From assembly GCF_026810365.1 (NCBI RefSeq), contig NZ_CP113948.1, positions 3,813,501-3,877,500 of the forward strand: a DNA stretch of 64,000 bases, written 5' to 3'. Below the pieces are notes generated by a model, which saw nothing but the letters and a program-made list of their open reading frames with translations, was not told the origin of the DNA and did not search any database. Position numbers and translations under genes: made by a program. Numbering within the stretch: position 1 is the stretch's first letter; each line of letters opens with the position of its first letter. Shown here one piece after another: positions 35,661-44,273 of the stretch. The stretch is from Flavobacterium praedii (GTDB lineage: Bacteria > Bacteroidota > Bacteroidia > Flavobacteriales > Flavobacteriaceae).

Positions 35661-36818
35661 ATGAAAAACATTTCAAGACGGTCTTTTGTCAATAAATTTG
35701 GTTTAGGGGTTGGGGCAACAGTTGTTATGACAACACTTCCTTCATACATAACTCAGTCAGAAAAGTTTCAGAAACCATATACGGGAAAGAAGTTAAATAT
35801 AGCGCTTTGCGGGTTAGGGAATTACGCAGCTATGTTGGCTGCAGGAATTGAAGTTTCCGAATATTGCAATTTAGCAGGAATAGTGACAGGCACGCCTGAA
35901 AAAGCTGTAAAATGGAAAAAACAATATAATATTCCCGAAAAGAACATTTATAATTATCAAAATTTTGACGAAATAATCAATAACAAAGATATAGATTTAG
36001 TGTACGTTGTTTTGCCAAATGGCTTGCACAAAGAGTTTGTAATTCGTGCTGCAAAAGCAGGCAAAAATGTAATTACAGAAAAACCAATGGCCATTTCTGT
36101 TGCTGATTGCGAAGAAATGATAAAAGCATGTAACGATAACAAGGTTCAATTGGCTATTGGTTACCGTTTGCATTACGAGCCAACACATTTGGAAATTAAA
36201 AGATTGGGACAAGAAAAAGTCTTTGGTCAAGTTCGTTTTATAGAAGCGTCACTGGGTTATAAAACGTATGATACTCTTGATAAAAAAACAATCGTTGACA
36301 AAAATGACCGTAACGAATGGAGACTAAACAAGAAATTATCAGGCGGTGGCCCTTTAATGGATTTAGGAATTTATTGCATACAAGCGAGCCGTTATGTTTT
36401 AGGAGAAGAGCCAATTGCTATAACGGCACAATTTGGCACTGTGAATGATAAAAATAGATTTTCGGAGACTGAGGAAAGTATATCGTGGCAAATGGAATTT
36501 CCGAGTGGGGCGGTGGCAAACTGCAATACTTCATGCGGTTACAATATTGACAGGTTTTACGCATCGGCCGATGAGGGCAGTTTTGAATTGAGTCCAGCTT
36601 TGAGTTATGGGCCATTTGAAGGTAAAACTTCAGAGAAAGAATTGAAATTTCCTGTGATAAACCAGCAACAAACACAAATAGATGAAATTTGTAAGGTGCT
36701 GTTAGAAAACAAAAAATTACCCAATCACATTACAGGAGAAGAAGGATTAAAGGATATAAAAATCATTAATGCAATTTATAAATCTGCCAATACTGGAAAG
36801 AAAATTTCCATACTGTAA
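35661..36818 (+). CDS. Gfo/Idh/MocA-family oxidoreductase with Tat-like signal
   Basis: 385 residues. The N terminus MKNISRRSFVNKFGLGVGAT has a twin-arginine pattern (SRRSFVNK) and a hydrophobic stretch, so periplasmic export by Tat is likely. The Rossmann fold starts at LNIALCGLGNYA (about 46-56), followed by the family motif TEKPMAIS (Glu140-Lys141-Pro142) and the C-terminal domain (GGGPLMDLGIYCIQASRYVLGEEP). It most resembles glucose-fructose-oxidoreductase-type enzymes that keep NADP(H) tightly bound; the sugar substrate is unknown. It interrupts the exbB-exbD / tonB neighbourhood and is bracketed by repeats on both sides, which suggests a later insertion. Confidence 0.88.
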   Translation: MKNISRRSFVNKFGLGVGATVVMTTLPSYITQSEKFQKPYTGKKLNIALCGLGNYAAMLAAGIEVSEYCNLAGIVTGTPEKAVKWKKQYNIPEKNIYNYQNFDEIINNKDIDLVYVVLPNGLHKEFVIRAAKAGKNVITEKPMAISVADCEEMIKACNDNKVQLAIGYRLHYEPTHLEIKRLGQEKVFGQVRFIEASLGYKTYDTLDKKTIVDKNDRNEWRLNKKLSGGGPLMDLGIYCIQASRYVLGEEPIAITAQFGTVNDKNRFSETEESISWQMEFPSGAVANCNTSCGYNIDRFYASADEGSFELSPALSYGPFEGKTSEKELKFPVINQQQTQIDEICKVLLENKKLPNHITGEEGLKDIKIINAIYKSANTGKKISIL

Positions 36819-36849
36819 AAATATCTTCTGAAAAAGAAAACCTGTAAAC

Positions 36850-36968
36850 TAGCCCCGATAGAAGGGAAAATCCTTTTTTGAGCCGATTTTTATTCGGCTC
36901 AAAAAAGATTGGAATGATAGCGGGAGAACTGCTGATGCAATACGCAAAAGTGCTGCTCCAAATTTTTG
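36850..36968 (+). ncRNA. Structured intergenic element, candidate flavobacterial ncRNA (copy 1)
   Basis: Begins TAGCCCCGATAGAAG, has a perfect 14-bp hairpin (CTTTTTTGAGCCGA 36873-36886 with TCGGCTCAAAAAAG 36894-36907), then ATAGCGGGAG and ends CTGCTCCAAATTTTT. The same ends with a different stem occur at 56426-56560. It may correspond to a known flavobacterial RNA motif such as Flavo-1, but that is from memory and unverified. It ends 2 bp from the tonB stop, which converges on it. Confidence 0.5.
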
Positions 36969-36970
36969 TT

Positions 36971-37879
36971 TTAGTTCAAATTGAAATTATAGACAATCTT
37001 ACCTACTTGCTTTTCGGGAGCATCAGAGCTGGCATCCCATTTGGTGTTCATAGCAGCAATTCGGGCTTGATCCAGTAAGCATTTTGCAGTATTGGTTGTG
37101 CCTTTTATACCTGCAACAGCATTTATAGTATTCCCATTTCGATCTACCGAAACTTCTACAACTACTTTTCCAGATTCATTGCAAGTGTATTTGGGAGCGG
37201 GCTTGGAGAGTGCTTTTCTATTGCCGAGCGAATAGCCGGATCCGCCTCCTGTTCCACCACCAGAGCCACCGCCACTTCCGGGACCGTAGCCGCTGCCATT
37301 GCCAATACCGTTTCCGGTTCCATTGCCTCCGCCGGTACCGCCACCAGATCCACCTGTGCCATAATAACCAGTTGCGGCCAAACTGCCGTTGGATTTTCCT
37401 TTGTTGCCAGCGGTTTTGTCGTCGCCGTCACCGCCTTTTTTGGAGCCTTTTAGAATGCTGGACAAAGCATCGTTGGTAGAATTGGAAACTTTGGGTTTAA
37501 CCACTTCGGGTTTGGGAGTTTCTTTGACAACAACTTCATTTTTTTTAGGTTTCTCTTTTTGCGGAATAACTACACTTTCTTCGGTGCTGTTTTCTTGAGA
37601 TAAAATAGCTTCTTCAGGAATACTTTTGGCTGGAGTTTGCTTGACTTGGTTTTGTACATTCAACACTTCGCTTTGCATATTTTTTCCGGATCCCAAATCG
37701 CTATCACCAAAGTTTAGGGTAACGCCACCTCCACCACCTCCACTAGCAAGTGCTACATTGTTTTCTGGATTGTAGGGTGGCCAAAAGCGAATGAAAAACA
37801 ACAGCAACAATACCGATGCATAAATGAGTATGGATAGAACTAATGATTTCTTTTGATCGTTTGAAAGTGTAGAACTCAT
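36971..37879 (-). CDS. tonB: TonB-family energy transducer with glycine-rich linker
   Basis: 302 residues. One N-terminal membrane helix (about 13-31, LVLSILIYASVLLLLFFI) is followed by an acidic/Pro/Lys-rich spacer (KPKKNEVVVKETPKPEVVKPK). A glycine-rich linker (about 172-217, GTGGSGGGTGGGNGTG and similar) precedes the C-terminal TonB-like domain (VVVEVSVDRNGNTINAVAGIKGTTN...KIVYNFNLN). Flavobacterial TonB proteins of this kind often have Gly-rich linkers in place of Pro-rich ones. It would couple ExbB/ExbD to outer-membrane transporters. It faces the opposite way from exbBD and is separated from them by the oxidoreductase, so the usual operon is split. Confidence 0.85.
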   Translation of the reverse strand: MSSTLSNDQKKSLVLSILIYASVLLLLFFIRFWPPYNPENNVALASGGGGGGVTLNFGDSDLGSGKNMQSEVLNVQNQVKQTPAKSIPEEAILSQENSTEESVVIPQKEKPKKNEVVVKETPKPEVVKPKVSNSTNDALSSILKGSKKGGDGDDKTAGNKGKSNGSLAATGYYGTGGSGGGTGGGNGTGNGIGNGSGYGPGSGGGSGGGTGGGSGYSLGNRKALSKPAPKYTCNESGKVVVEVSVDRNGNTINAVAGIKGTTNTAKCLLDQARIAAMNTKWDASSDAPEKQVGKIVYNFNLN

Positions 37880-37981
37880 TGTGGAATTTGAATTAAAAAA
37901 GTGTACTTGTAAAAACGTTGAAAAGTACTAAAAATTGTCAAGACTAAAAAACTACATGAGAGTTAAACCCAGAAAGGGCAC

Positions 37982-38028
37982 AAAAAAAAACACGGATTAA
38001 ACCGTTTTTAAGAGGTCTAATCCGTGTT
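37982..38028 (-). terminator. Terminator of the amino-acid dehydrogenase gene
   Basis: AACACGGATTAAACC (37989-38003) pairs with GGTCTAATCCGTGTT (38014-38028). On the - strand it is followed by a run of T. The CACGGATT/AATCCGTG stem is also a style of repeat that I recall from flavobacteria. Confidence 0.75.
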
Positions 38029-38048
38029 GAATATTTTGAATTGATCTG

Positions 38049-39275
38049 CTATGTCAATTGCTTTAATGCAATTTCAAAAGCAGTAGCACTAATATTTTTC
38101 TTAGAACTATTCAAGTCATGGGCTTTTGCAATGGCTTTTTTGATCGTTTCAGAGGTATCTCTAAAGATTGCTTCATCCGTCATTTGTACTTTTTTCTCCA
38201 TGAAATAAGCAAAAACTCGCGCCATTCCGCAGTTAGAAATAAAATCTGGAATCAAACTCACTTTACTGTCCACTTGTTCCATTATTGGACCAAAGAAAAT
38301 AGCAGTATCTGCAAATGGAACGTTTGCTCCGCAAGAGATTACTTCAAGGCCATTGGCAACTAAACTATCAATTTGAGATTGTGTTACCAAACGAGAAGCA
38401 GCACAAGGAGTGAATATTTCGGCACCAATTGTCCAGATTTTTTCGTTGATTTCTTCAAAAGGAATCATGTTTTTGGCAATTAGTTTGTTTCCGTATTTGT
38501 CTAAAAAGAGTTCTTTGATTTCCTCAAAAGTAAATCCTTCTTCGTTGATCAATCCCCCATCTCTGTCAATAATTCCGATGATTTTGGCTCCCATTTCGGC
38601 CAAATAAAAGGCTGCAGCTGAACCTACATTTCCAAAACCTTGAACAATAGCTTTTTTACCTACTACAGAACCACCATAAATATCATAATAATGACGAACG
38701 GCCTCTGCAACGCCATATCCAGTGATCATGTCTGCGATGGTGTATTTTCGAGTTACATCAGGTGAGAATTTAGGATTTTCAATTACTTTAATAACGCCTT
38801 GGCGTAATTGCCCAATTCTATTAATCTTATCCGCTTCAGTAGGTTTGAAGTGGCCGTTAAAAACACCTTCTTGTGGATGCCAAACTCCGCATTCTTCAGT
38901 CATTGGAATTACTTCGTGAATTTCATCGACATTCAAATCACCACCAGTTCCGTAATAACTTTTCAATAAAGGCGATACAGCTTTGTACCAACGTTGTAAT
39001 ACCCCTTGTTTACGTGGGTCGGTTGGATCAAAATTTATTCCAGATTTAGCTCCGCCAATTGCAGGACCAGAAACCGAAAATTTTACTTCCATAGTTTTTG
39101 CCAAAGACAAAACCTCATTCATATCAAGCCCTTTTCTCATGCGAGTTCCTCCGCCAGCAGCACCGCCACGAAGTGAGTTTATCACTGTCCAGCCTTCAGC
39201 TTCGGTTTCAGAGTCTTTCCAATTGAAAATGATTTCAGGAGCTTTGTTTTCGAATTTCTTCAATAAATCTTTCAT
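38049..39275 (-). CDS. Glu/Leu/Phe/Val dehydrogenase family protein
   Basis: 408 residues. The substrate domain has GGAAGGGTRMRKG (about 37-49) and the lysine-containing PAIGGAKSGINFDP (71-84) with the catalytic-lysine region; the central YGTGGDLNVDEIHEV is conserved. The NAD-binding Rossmann part has VQGFGNVGSAAAFYLAEMGAKIIGIIDRDG. It oxidatively deaminates an amino acid to the keto acid. The family includes glutamate and leucine dehydrogenases; the motifs do not decide which, although glutamate is common for this length in flavobacteria. It is a single gene, terminated before tonB. Confidence 0.88.
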   Translation of the reverse strand: MKDLLKKFENKAPEIIFNWKDSETEAEGWTVINSLRGGAAGGGTRMRKGLDMNEVLSLAKTMEVKFSVSGPAIGGAKSGINFDPTDPRKQGVLQRWYKAVSPLLKSYYGTGGDLNVDEIHEVIPMTEECGVWHPQEGVFNGHFKPTEADKINRIGQLRQGVIKVIENPKFSPDVTRKYTIADMITGYGVAEAVRHYYDIYGGSVVGKKAIVQGFGNVGSAAAFYLAEMGAKIIGIIDRDGGLINEEGFTFEEIKELFLDKYGNKLIAKNMIPFEEINEKIWTIGAEIFTPCAASRLVTQSQIDSLVANGLEVISCGANVPFADTAIFFGPIMEQVDSKVSLIPDFISNCGMARVFAYFMEKKVQMTDEAIFRDTSETIKKAIAKAHDLNSSKKNISATAFEIALKQLT

Positions 39276-39374
39276 ATTGTTGTGATATGTTTATTTTTGA
39301 CAAATATAAAAAAGGTTTTATGAGAAATATGTATTTGTCATTTTTTTTTTTTGCCTTCGAATATTAGGTATAAA

Positions 39375-39413
39375 AAAATGCTTTTATATCTTAGTTAGAT
39401 ACAAAAGCATTTT
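39375..39413 (-). terminator. Terminator after the chalcone-isomerase-like gene pair
   Basis: AAAATGCTTTT (39375-39385) pairs with AAAAGCATTTT (39403-39413). On the - strand the stem is followed by a T run. It lies 31 bp after the stop of the 39444-40025 gene. Confidence 0.75.
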
Positions 39414-39443
39414 TGGTTATACTGCCAATTTTATGGAGTAAAA

Positions 39444-40025
39444 TTATTTTCCTAAAAGGCTATTTTTTAAATCTTCGTCTACTGGATTGTCACTAAGCCA
39501 AATCCCGAAAAATGCTTTCTTGAACTCAAGCCCAGGAATCTTACCCTCCAAAATATTGTTTTTGTATATCCAAATTGATTTGTCAGAAGGGGAATAAATT
39601 AGGTTAAAACCATCATTGACGTTTGTGTCTTCACGGCCCAATAGTTTTTCTAATAATTCTAATTGCGATTGATATTTGGGTACATTTTCTTCTCCAACTG
39701 ATTTTATAATTCCTTTTTGAAGCGATTTAGTTAATTTTTTTGAAGTAACTAGTGATGATGTGATTTGCAAACGAATGGCCATATCGGTATCACTGTTTAT
39801 AATTTCTTTAGGATCTTCAGATAAAGTAGTCAGGTACAGTGCTTGTAAATAGACTTCAGTCCACATTTTTGTTCGTGTCCCAAATCCATTAAGTTGTAGA
39901 TTTTTGCCTTCAAATTCAATAGTTCTAGGCAATGTTATTCCTTCAACTACAATTTGTTTTTGAGCATATACATTTGTCAATACTGCCGAAACGAAAAATA
40001 AATAAGTAAAAGTAATTTTTTTCAT
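39444..40025 (-). CDS. Chalcone-isomerase-like secreted protein (copy A)
   Basis: 193 residues with a signal peptide (MKKITFTYLFFVSAVLTNVYA). The mature part has VEGITLPRTIEFEGKNLQLNG, GTRTKMWTEVYLQALYL, and FFGIWLSDNPVDEDLKNSLLG, typical of the bacterial chalcone-isomerase-like (Chalcone_3) family. Such proteins share the plant enzyme's fold but their function in bacteria is mostly unknown; a lipid or fatty-acid ligand is possible. It is a close paralogue of the gene at 40196-40771, 170 bp upstream on the same strand, so the pair arose by tandem duplication. Confidence 0.82.
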   Translation of the reverse strand: MKKITFTYLFFVSAVLTNVYAQKQIVVEGITLPRTIEFEGKNLQLNGFGTRTKMWTEVYLQALYLTTLSEDPKEIINSDTDMAIRLQITSSLVTSKKLTKSLQKGIIKSVGEENVPKYQSQLELLEKLLGREDTNVNDGFNLIYSPSDKSIWIYKNNILEGKIPGLEFKKAFFGIWLSDNPVDEDLKNSLLGK

Positions 40026-40195
40026 AATGTGTTTTTTAAGTTTTTAGTATTTAACTCGAATGCCTTCCAAAATAATAATATTGAAAGAATTTTAAATGTA
40101 GTTTATTTTTAGTTATAAATTACATTAGTCCCAATGGATGCGATTGTTGTTTTTATTCAAAAATTAGGAGGAAAAGCGAACTTAAAAACGGTGGG

Positions 40196-40771
40196 TTAAA
40201 TACCTAATAAGCTATTTTTTAACTCTTCATCAACTGGTTCGTCTCCAAGCCAGATGCCGAAAAATACTTTTTTGAATTCAAAGCCTTCCACTTTTCCTTT
40301 GAATACTTTGTTTTTTACGACCCAAATAGATTTATCAGAAGGGTTATAGGTCAATTCAAAGACATCGCCATTTGTAATTTCCTCAGATAAAAAGCTTTTA
40401 AGTAATTCCATTTTAGGCTTTAACTCATTAAATTTTTCTTTAGCTGATTTTTCAAATCCTGTATTTATGGCTCTAGTTAATTTTCCGGAGGAAACTAATG
40501 GAGAGGTGATTTGAATTCGAATTGACATTTCTAAATTGTCATTTATAATTTCTTTTGGATTCTGTGATAATATAGACAAATACAATGCTTGAATGTAAAC
40601 TTCTACCCACATCTTTGATCTTGATCCAGCACCATTAAGTTGCAATGTTTTATTTTCAAATGTCATAGTTCTTGGTATTGTTACTCCTTCAAACACGATT
40701 TGTTTTTGAGCATTTACCTCAGAAAATAGGGCAGAAATAACAATAGCAATTATTAATAATGTTTTTTTCAT
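40196..40771 (-). CDS. Chalcone-isomerase-like secreted protein (copy B)
   Basis: 191 residues with a signal peptide (MKKTLLIIAIVISALFSEVNA). It has the same blocks as copy A: FEGVTIPRTMTFENKTLQLNG, GSRSKMWVEVYIQALYL, and FFGIWLGDEPVDEELKNSLLG. Both ends are conserved and the middle (about residues 95-135) has diverged, a pattern expected when the ligand-binding region differs. Periplasmic. Function unknown. No terminator is visible in the 170 bp between it and copy A, so co-transcription is likely. Confidence 0.82.
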   Translation of the reverse strand: MKKTLLIIAIVISALFSEVNAQKQIVFEGVTIPRTMTFENKTLQLNGAGSRSKMWVEVYIQALYLSILSQNPKEIINDNLEMSIRIQITSPLVSSGKLTRAINTGFEKSAKEKFNELKPKMELLKSFLSEEITNGDVFELTYNPSDKSIWVVKNKVFKGKVEGFEFKKVFFGIWLGDEPVDEELKNSLLGI

Positions 40772-41015
40772 AAATTATGGAATTTTTATTTTTGGGCAAA
40801 AATAATATTATAATTTAGAGAAATTACAAGCAATATTGTTTTTTTTTAGATATATAACTAAAATACAATGAAATAGATAGTTTTTTGGATGAAACTTCAA
40901 CGTACTGGTAAATAATTACTTACCTTTAAAAGAGTTTGTTATCGCAAATTTGAATTTTAAGGACAATAATTTGAAAACACTAATGGTTCTTTTATGATTT
41001 TAGAAGCTAATTTTC

Positions 41016-42086
41016 TTATTTATTTAGAAAAAGAACTCCAGTACTATGATCTTGTTTGGCACCAGTTACACTTTTTAGTGCGTTAATTTCTCCACGAAGT
41101 TTCAAAACACCCAGTAAGGCAAAAATTAAAGCTTCTTTGAATTCCAGAATTTTTTTAGGAGGAATGATAATATTCATTTCAGGAAGTTTTGCTTGAATGC
41201 GTTCTATTAAGAAATCATTATAGGCACCACCTCCAGTTGTGAATAAGGATCCTTCTTTTTTGGGCAATGCTAAAGCTATTTGTATTGCTATATGCTCACT
41301 AAAAGTATTTAATTTGTCGGCTATAGAAATTTTATGTTTTTCAATTATTGGTAAAACGGTTTCTTTAACAAATTCAAACCCCAAGGATTTTGGGTATTTT
41401 TTTTGATAGAAATCTAATGTATTCAATTTGGCAAGTAAAATCGGATTGCATTTCCCTGTTCTTGATATTTCTCCTTTATTATCATATTCTAGCCCCAATT
41501 GATTGGCGTAAAAATTCAAAACAGTATTTACTGGTGAAATATCAAAAGCAATTCTTTGCTCATTTTCTTCAAATGATACATTCGAAAAACCTCCTAAATT
41601 CATGCAATAATCGTATTCTGAAAATAAAATACGATCACCTATTGGGACCAAGGGCGCTCCTTGGCCTCCTAATTGAACATCTTGAACTCTAAAATCGCAA
41701 ACAACGTTTTGATGAGTCCATTTTGCTATTTCGGGTAAATTACCAATTTGAAGTGTAAATCCGTTTTGGGGTTGGTGTAAAATAGTATGTCCATGCGAGC
41801 AAACAGCATCCAAATCTTTTAAAGAATGTTTGTCTATAAAATTTGAAATGATTGATGCTAAAAGTTGTGTATAGTTCTTGTTTAATTCATCTAATTGAAT
41901 TTTTGTATAATCTACAGCTGTCTTTAAGACCGAAATCCAATTTATATCGTAAGAAATAGTTTCGCATTCTAGGATTTTAAATGCCCATTTATCATTTTTT
42001 ATTTCAAATTGAATATGAGCCAAATCGACCCCATCAAGCGAAGTTCCTGACATCACTCCGATAACGTTATAGTAATCTTTTTTCAT
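41016..42086 (-). CDS. anmK: Anhydro-N-acetylmuramic acid kinase
   Basis: 356 residues. The N terminus has the diagnostic YNVIGVMSGTSLDGVDLAHI, then SHGHTILHQPQNGFTLQIGN, VCDFRVQDVQLGGQGAPLVPIGD, and MNLGGFSNVSF. A C-terminal TTGGGAYNDFLIERI segment closes the ATP site. AnmK phosphorylates and opens anhydroMurNAc during peptidoglycan recycling. It is cytosolic. It is divergent from the acyl-CoA dehydrogenase, with 96 bp between the two start codons. Confidence 0.93.
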   Translation of the reverse strand: MKKDYYNVIGVMSGTSLDGVDLAHIQFEIKNDKWAFKILECETISYDINWISVLKTAVDYTKIQLDELNKNYTQLLASIISNFIDKHSLKDLDAVCSHGHTILHQPQNGFTLQIGNLPEIAKWTHQNVVCDFRVQDVQLGGQGAPLVPIGDRILFSEYDYCMNLGGFSNVSFEENEQRIAFDISPVNTVLNFYANQLGLEYDNKGEISRTGKCNPILLAKLNTLDFYQKKYPKSLGFEFVKETVLPIIEKHKISIADKLNTFSEHIAIQIALALPKKEGSLFTTGGGAYNDFLIERIQAKLPEMNIIIPPKKILEFKEALIFALLGVLKLRGEINALKSVTGAKQDHSTGVLFLNK

Positions 42087-42182
42087 AGGCCAAATTTACG
42101 ATTCAAAATTGAAAAATTCATAATTAAAAATTACCTTTGACAACATTTTTAAAACAAAAACCAATTTTTATTTTATATTATT

Positions 42183-43322
42183 ATGGATTTTAATCTAACC
42201 GAAGAACAATTAATGATTCAGCAAGCAGCTCGAGATTTTGCTCAAACTGAATTATTGGAAGGTGTAATAGAGAGAGACGAGTTCTCTAAATTTCCTACAG
42301 AACAAGTCAAAAAAATGGCTGAACTTGGTTTTCTGGGAATGATGGTTGATCCAAAATATGGAGGTTCTGGATTGGATAGTGTGTCTTATGTTTTGGCCAT
42401 GACCGAAATTGCAAAAGTTGACGCTTCGGCTGCAGTAATTATGTCCGTAAACAACTCTCTAGTATGTGCTGGAATGGAAAAATATTGTAGCGAAGAACAA
42501 AAAATGAAATATTTGGTACCATTGGCCAAAGGAGATGTTATTGGTGCTTTTTGTTTGTCTGAGCCAGAAGCAGGATCGGATGCTACTTCTCAAAAAACAA
42601 CCGCTATTGATAAGGGAGATCATTATATATTGAATGGAACTAAAAACTGGATTACCAACGGAAGTACGGCTTCTACATATTTGGTGATTGCTCAAACAGA
42701 TGTTGAAAAAGGACATAAAGGAATCAATGCTTTTATTGTAGAAAAAGGATGGGCAGGATTTGAGATTGGTCCAAAAGAAAAGAAAATGGGAATTCGTGGG
42801 AGTGATACACATTCTTTGATGTTTACAGATGTCAAAGTGCCCAAAGAAAATAGAATTGGTGCAGACGGTTTTGGATTTGCTTTTGCGATGAACGTATTGA
42901 ATGGAGGGCGAATCGGAATTGCGTCACAAGCTTTAGGAATTGCTACAGGTGCTTATGAATTGGCATTGAAATATTCTCAAGTACGTAAAGCTTTTGGAAA
43001 AGAGATTTTCAAACATCAAGCCATTGCTTTTAAATTGGCAGATATGTATGTAAAAGTTACGGCTGCAAAGTTATTGGTAATGAAAGCAGCATGCGAAAAA
43101 GATGCAGGACAGGATATTGCACACTCTGGAGCAATGGCCAAATTGTATGCTTCTGAAATTGCTTTGGAAGTGGCCAATGAAGCGGTTCAAATTCACGGCG
43201 GAAATGGTTATGTTGCCGAGTACCACGTAGAACGTATGATGCGTGATTCTAAAATTACTCAGATTTATGAAGGAACTTCAGAAATTCAACGTATTGTGAT
43301 TTCAAGAGGTTTGGTTTCCTAG
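42183..43322 (+). CDS. Acyl-CoA dehydrogenase (short/butyryl-CoA type)
   Basis: 379 residues, a standard ACAD. Motifs are CLSEPEAGSDATSQKT (flavin and substrate contact), KNWITNGSTASTYLV, GGRIGIASQALGIATGAYE, and the catalytic Glu363 in IYEGTSEIQRIV. It oxidises acyl-CoA to enoyl-CoA and passes electrons to ETF in fatty-acid or branched-chain amino-acid breakdown. The position of the catalytic Glu near the C terminus fits butyryl/short-chain enzymes. It stands alone; a palindrome separates it from the Crp gene. Confidence 0.93.
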   Translation: MDFNLTEEQLMIQQAARDFAQTELLEGVIERDEFSKFPTEQVKKMAELGFLGMMVDPKYGGSGLDSVSYVLAMTEIAKVDASAAVIMSVNNSLVCAGMEKYCSEEQKMKYLVPLAKGDVIGAFCLSEPEAGSDATSQKTTAIDKGDHYILNGTKNWITNGSTASTYLVIAQTDVEKGHKGINAFIVEKGWAGFEIGPKEKKMGIRGSDTHSLMFTDVKVPKENRIGADGFGFAFAMNVLNGGRIGIASQALGIATGAYELALKYSQVRKAFGKEIFKHQAIAFKLADMYVKVTAAKLLVMKAACEKDAGQDIAHSGAMAKLYASEIALEVANEAVQIHGGNGYVAEYHVERMMRDSKITQIYEGTSEIQRIVISRGLVS

Positions 43323-43343
43323 AAAGAAAATAAGAATAAAAAT

Positions 43344-43409
43344 ACACCATTAAGGAATAAGGCAAATTAAGGTATAAGATCTTAATGGAACTTGTTTTCT
43401 TAATGGTGT
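43344..43409. repeat. Palindromic repeat ACACCATTAAG
   Basis: ACACCATTAAG (43344-43354) and CTTAATGGTGT (43399-43409) are perfect arms. The inside has further TTAAGG and CTTAATGG strings. The T-rich right side may help to end the ACAD transcript. Confidence 0.7.
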
Positions 43410-43440
43410 TTTGTTTTGAAAAAATACTATATTTACTCCT

Positions 43441-44118
43441 ATGTACGACGAATTAAAATATTGGTACCTTAGGGATCACAAGTTGTTTTGGACATTGAGT
43501 ATGTCACAAATTAAGCAGTTGTGCATTATTACTGGTTTTAAAAAAGCCAAAAAAGGGGACATTATTTACTTTTCTTCTTCGGATGTACCTCGAGTTTTTT
43601 TGCTCAAAAAAGGAAATATCAAAATTGTTGCTGTCGATGAAGACGGAAATGAAACCATCAAAGACATTATTCAAAAAGGAGATTTGTTTGGTGAATTGAC
43701 TTTAGAAAGTGATGCCAATTCCAATGAGTATGCAAAAGCACTGACTGACGAGATTATTATTTGTAGTTTCTTACTATCCGATTTTGAAGACTTATTACTC
43801 CAAAACCCAAGTTTAGCCTTGTCGTATACCAAGTTTGTAGGCTTGAAAATGAAACGGATTAAAAACAGTTACTCCAATTTGATTTCTAAAGATGCCAAAA
43901 CGAGGCTCTATCAATTCCTGAAAGATTGGGCCGATAAAGAAGGTAAACGCATCGGAAATAAAGTCGTTATTGAAAATTATCTTACCCAAAATGACATGGC
44001 TCAAGTGATTTGTACTTCCAGACAAACCGCCACTCAATTACTAAATGAAATGGAATCCAACGGCTTATTACATTACAATCGAAAAGAAATAATTATTGAA
44101 GACATTACTAAATTGTAG
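43441..44118 (+). CDS. Crp/Fnr-family transcription regulator
   Basis: 225 residues. A cyclic-nucleotide-binding-type domain (about 20-135) has GDIIYFSSSDVPRVFLLKKGNIKIVAVDEDGNE and DLFGELTLESD. A C-terminal winged HTH (about 165-220) has YLTQNDMAQVICTSRQTATQLLNEMESNGL. No cysteine cluster for an FNR iron-sulfur centre is seen near the N terminus. It lies 155 bp upstream of the AhpD-like gene on the same strand and may control that cassette, which is an inference from position only. Confidence 0.88.
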   Translation: MYDELKYWYLRDHKLFWTLSMSQIKQLCIITGFKKAKKGDIIYFSSSDVPRVFLLKKGNIKIVAVDEDGNETIKDIIQKGDLFGELTLESDANSNEYAKALTDEIIICSFLLSDFEDLLLQNPSLALSYTKFVGLKMKRIKNSYSNLISKDAKTRLYQFLKDWADKEGKRIGNKVVIENYLTQNDMAQVICTSRQTATQLLNEMESNGLLHYNRKEIIIEDITKL

Positions 44119-44273
44119 TTTGTCTAACTTTTTCTTTTGTTGTTAAGTAGTGGGTTTTATTTTGAGGAAGGAAAATTGTCCATCAGCTTGCGTTTTTTGT
44201 CCATTTTATACCTTTTCTAGCTGTCGCATCTTTGTAATGTCAATATCGACAAGCAATTTTAAAGAAAAATAAA

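Noticed and set aside
37162..37598. Frames rich in Arg/His or Ala/Glu over tonB
   Set aside because: They are frame shadows of the glycine-rich linker.
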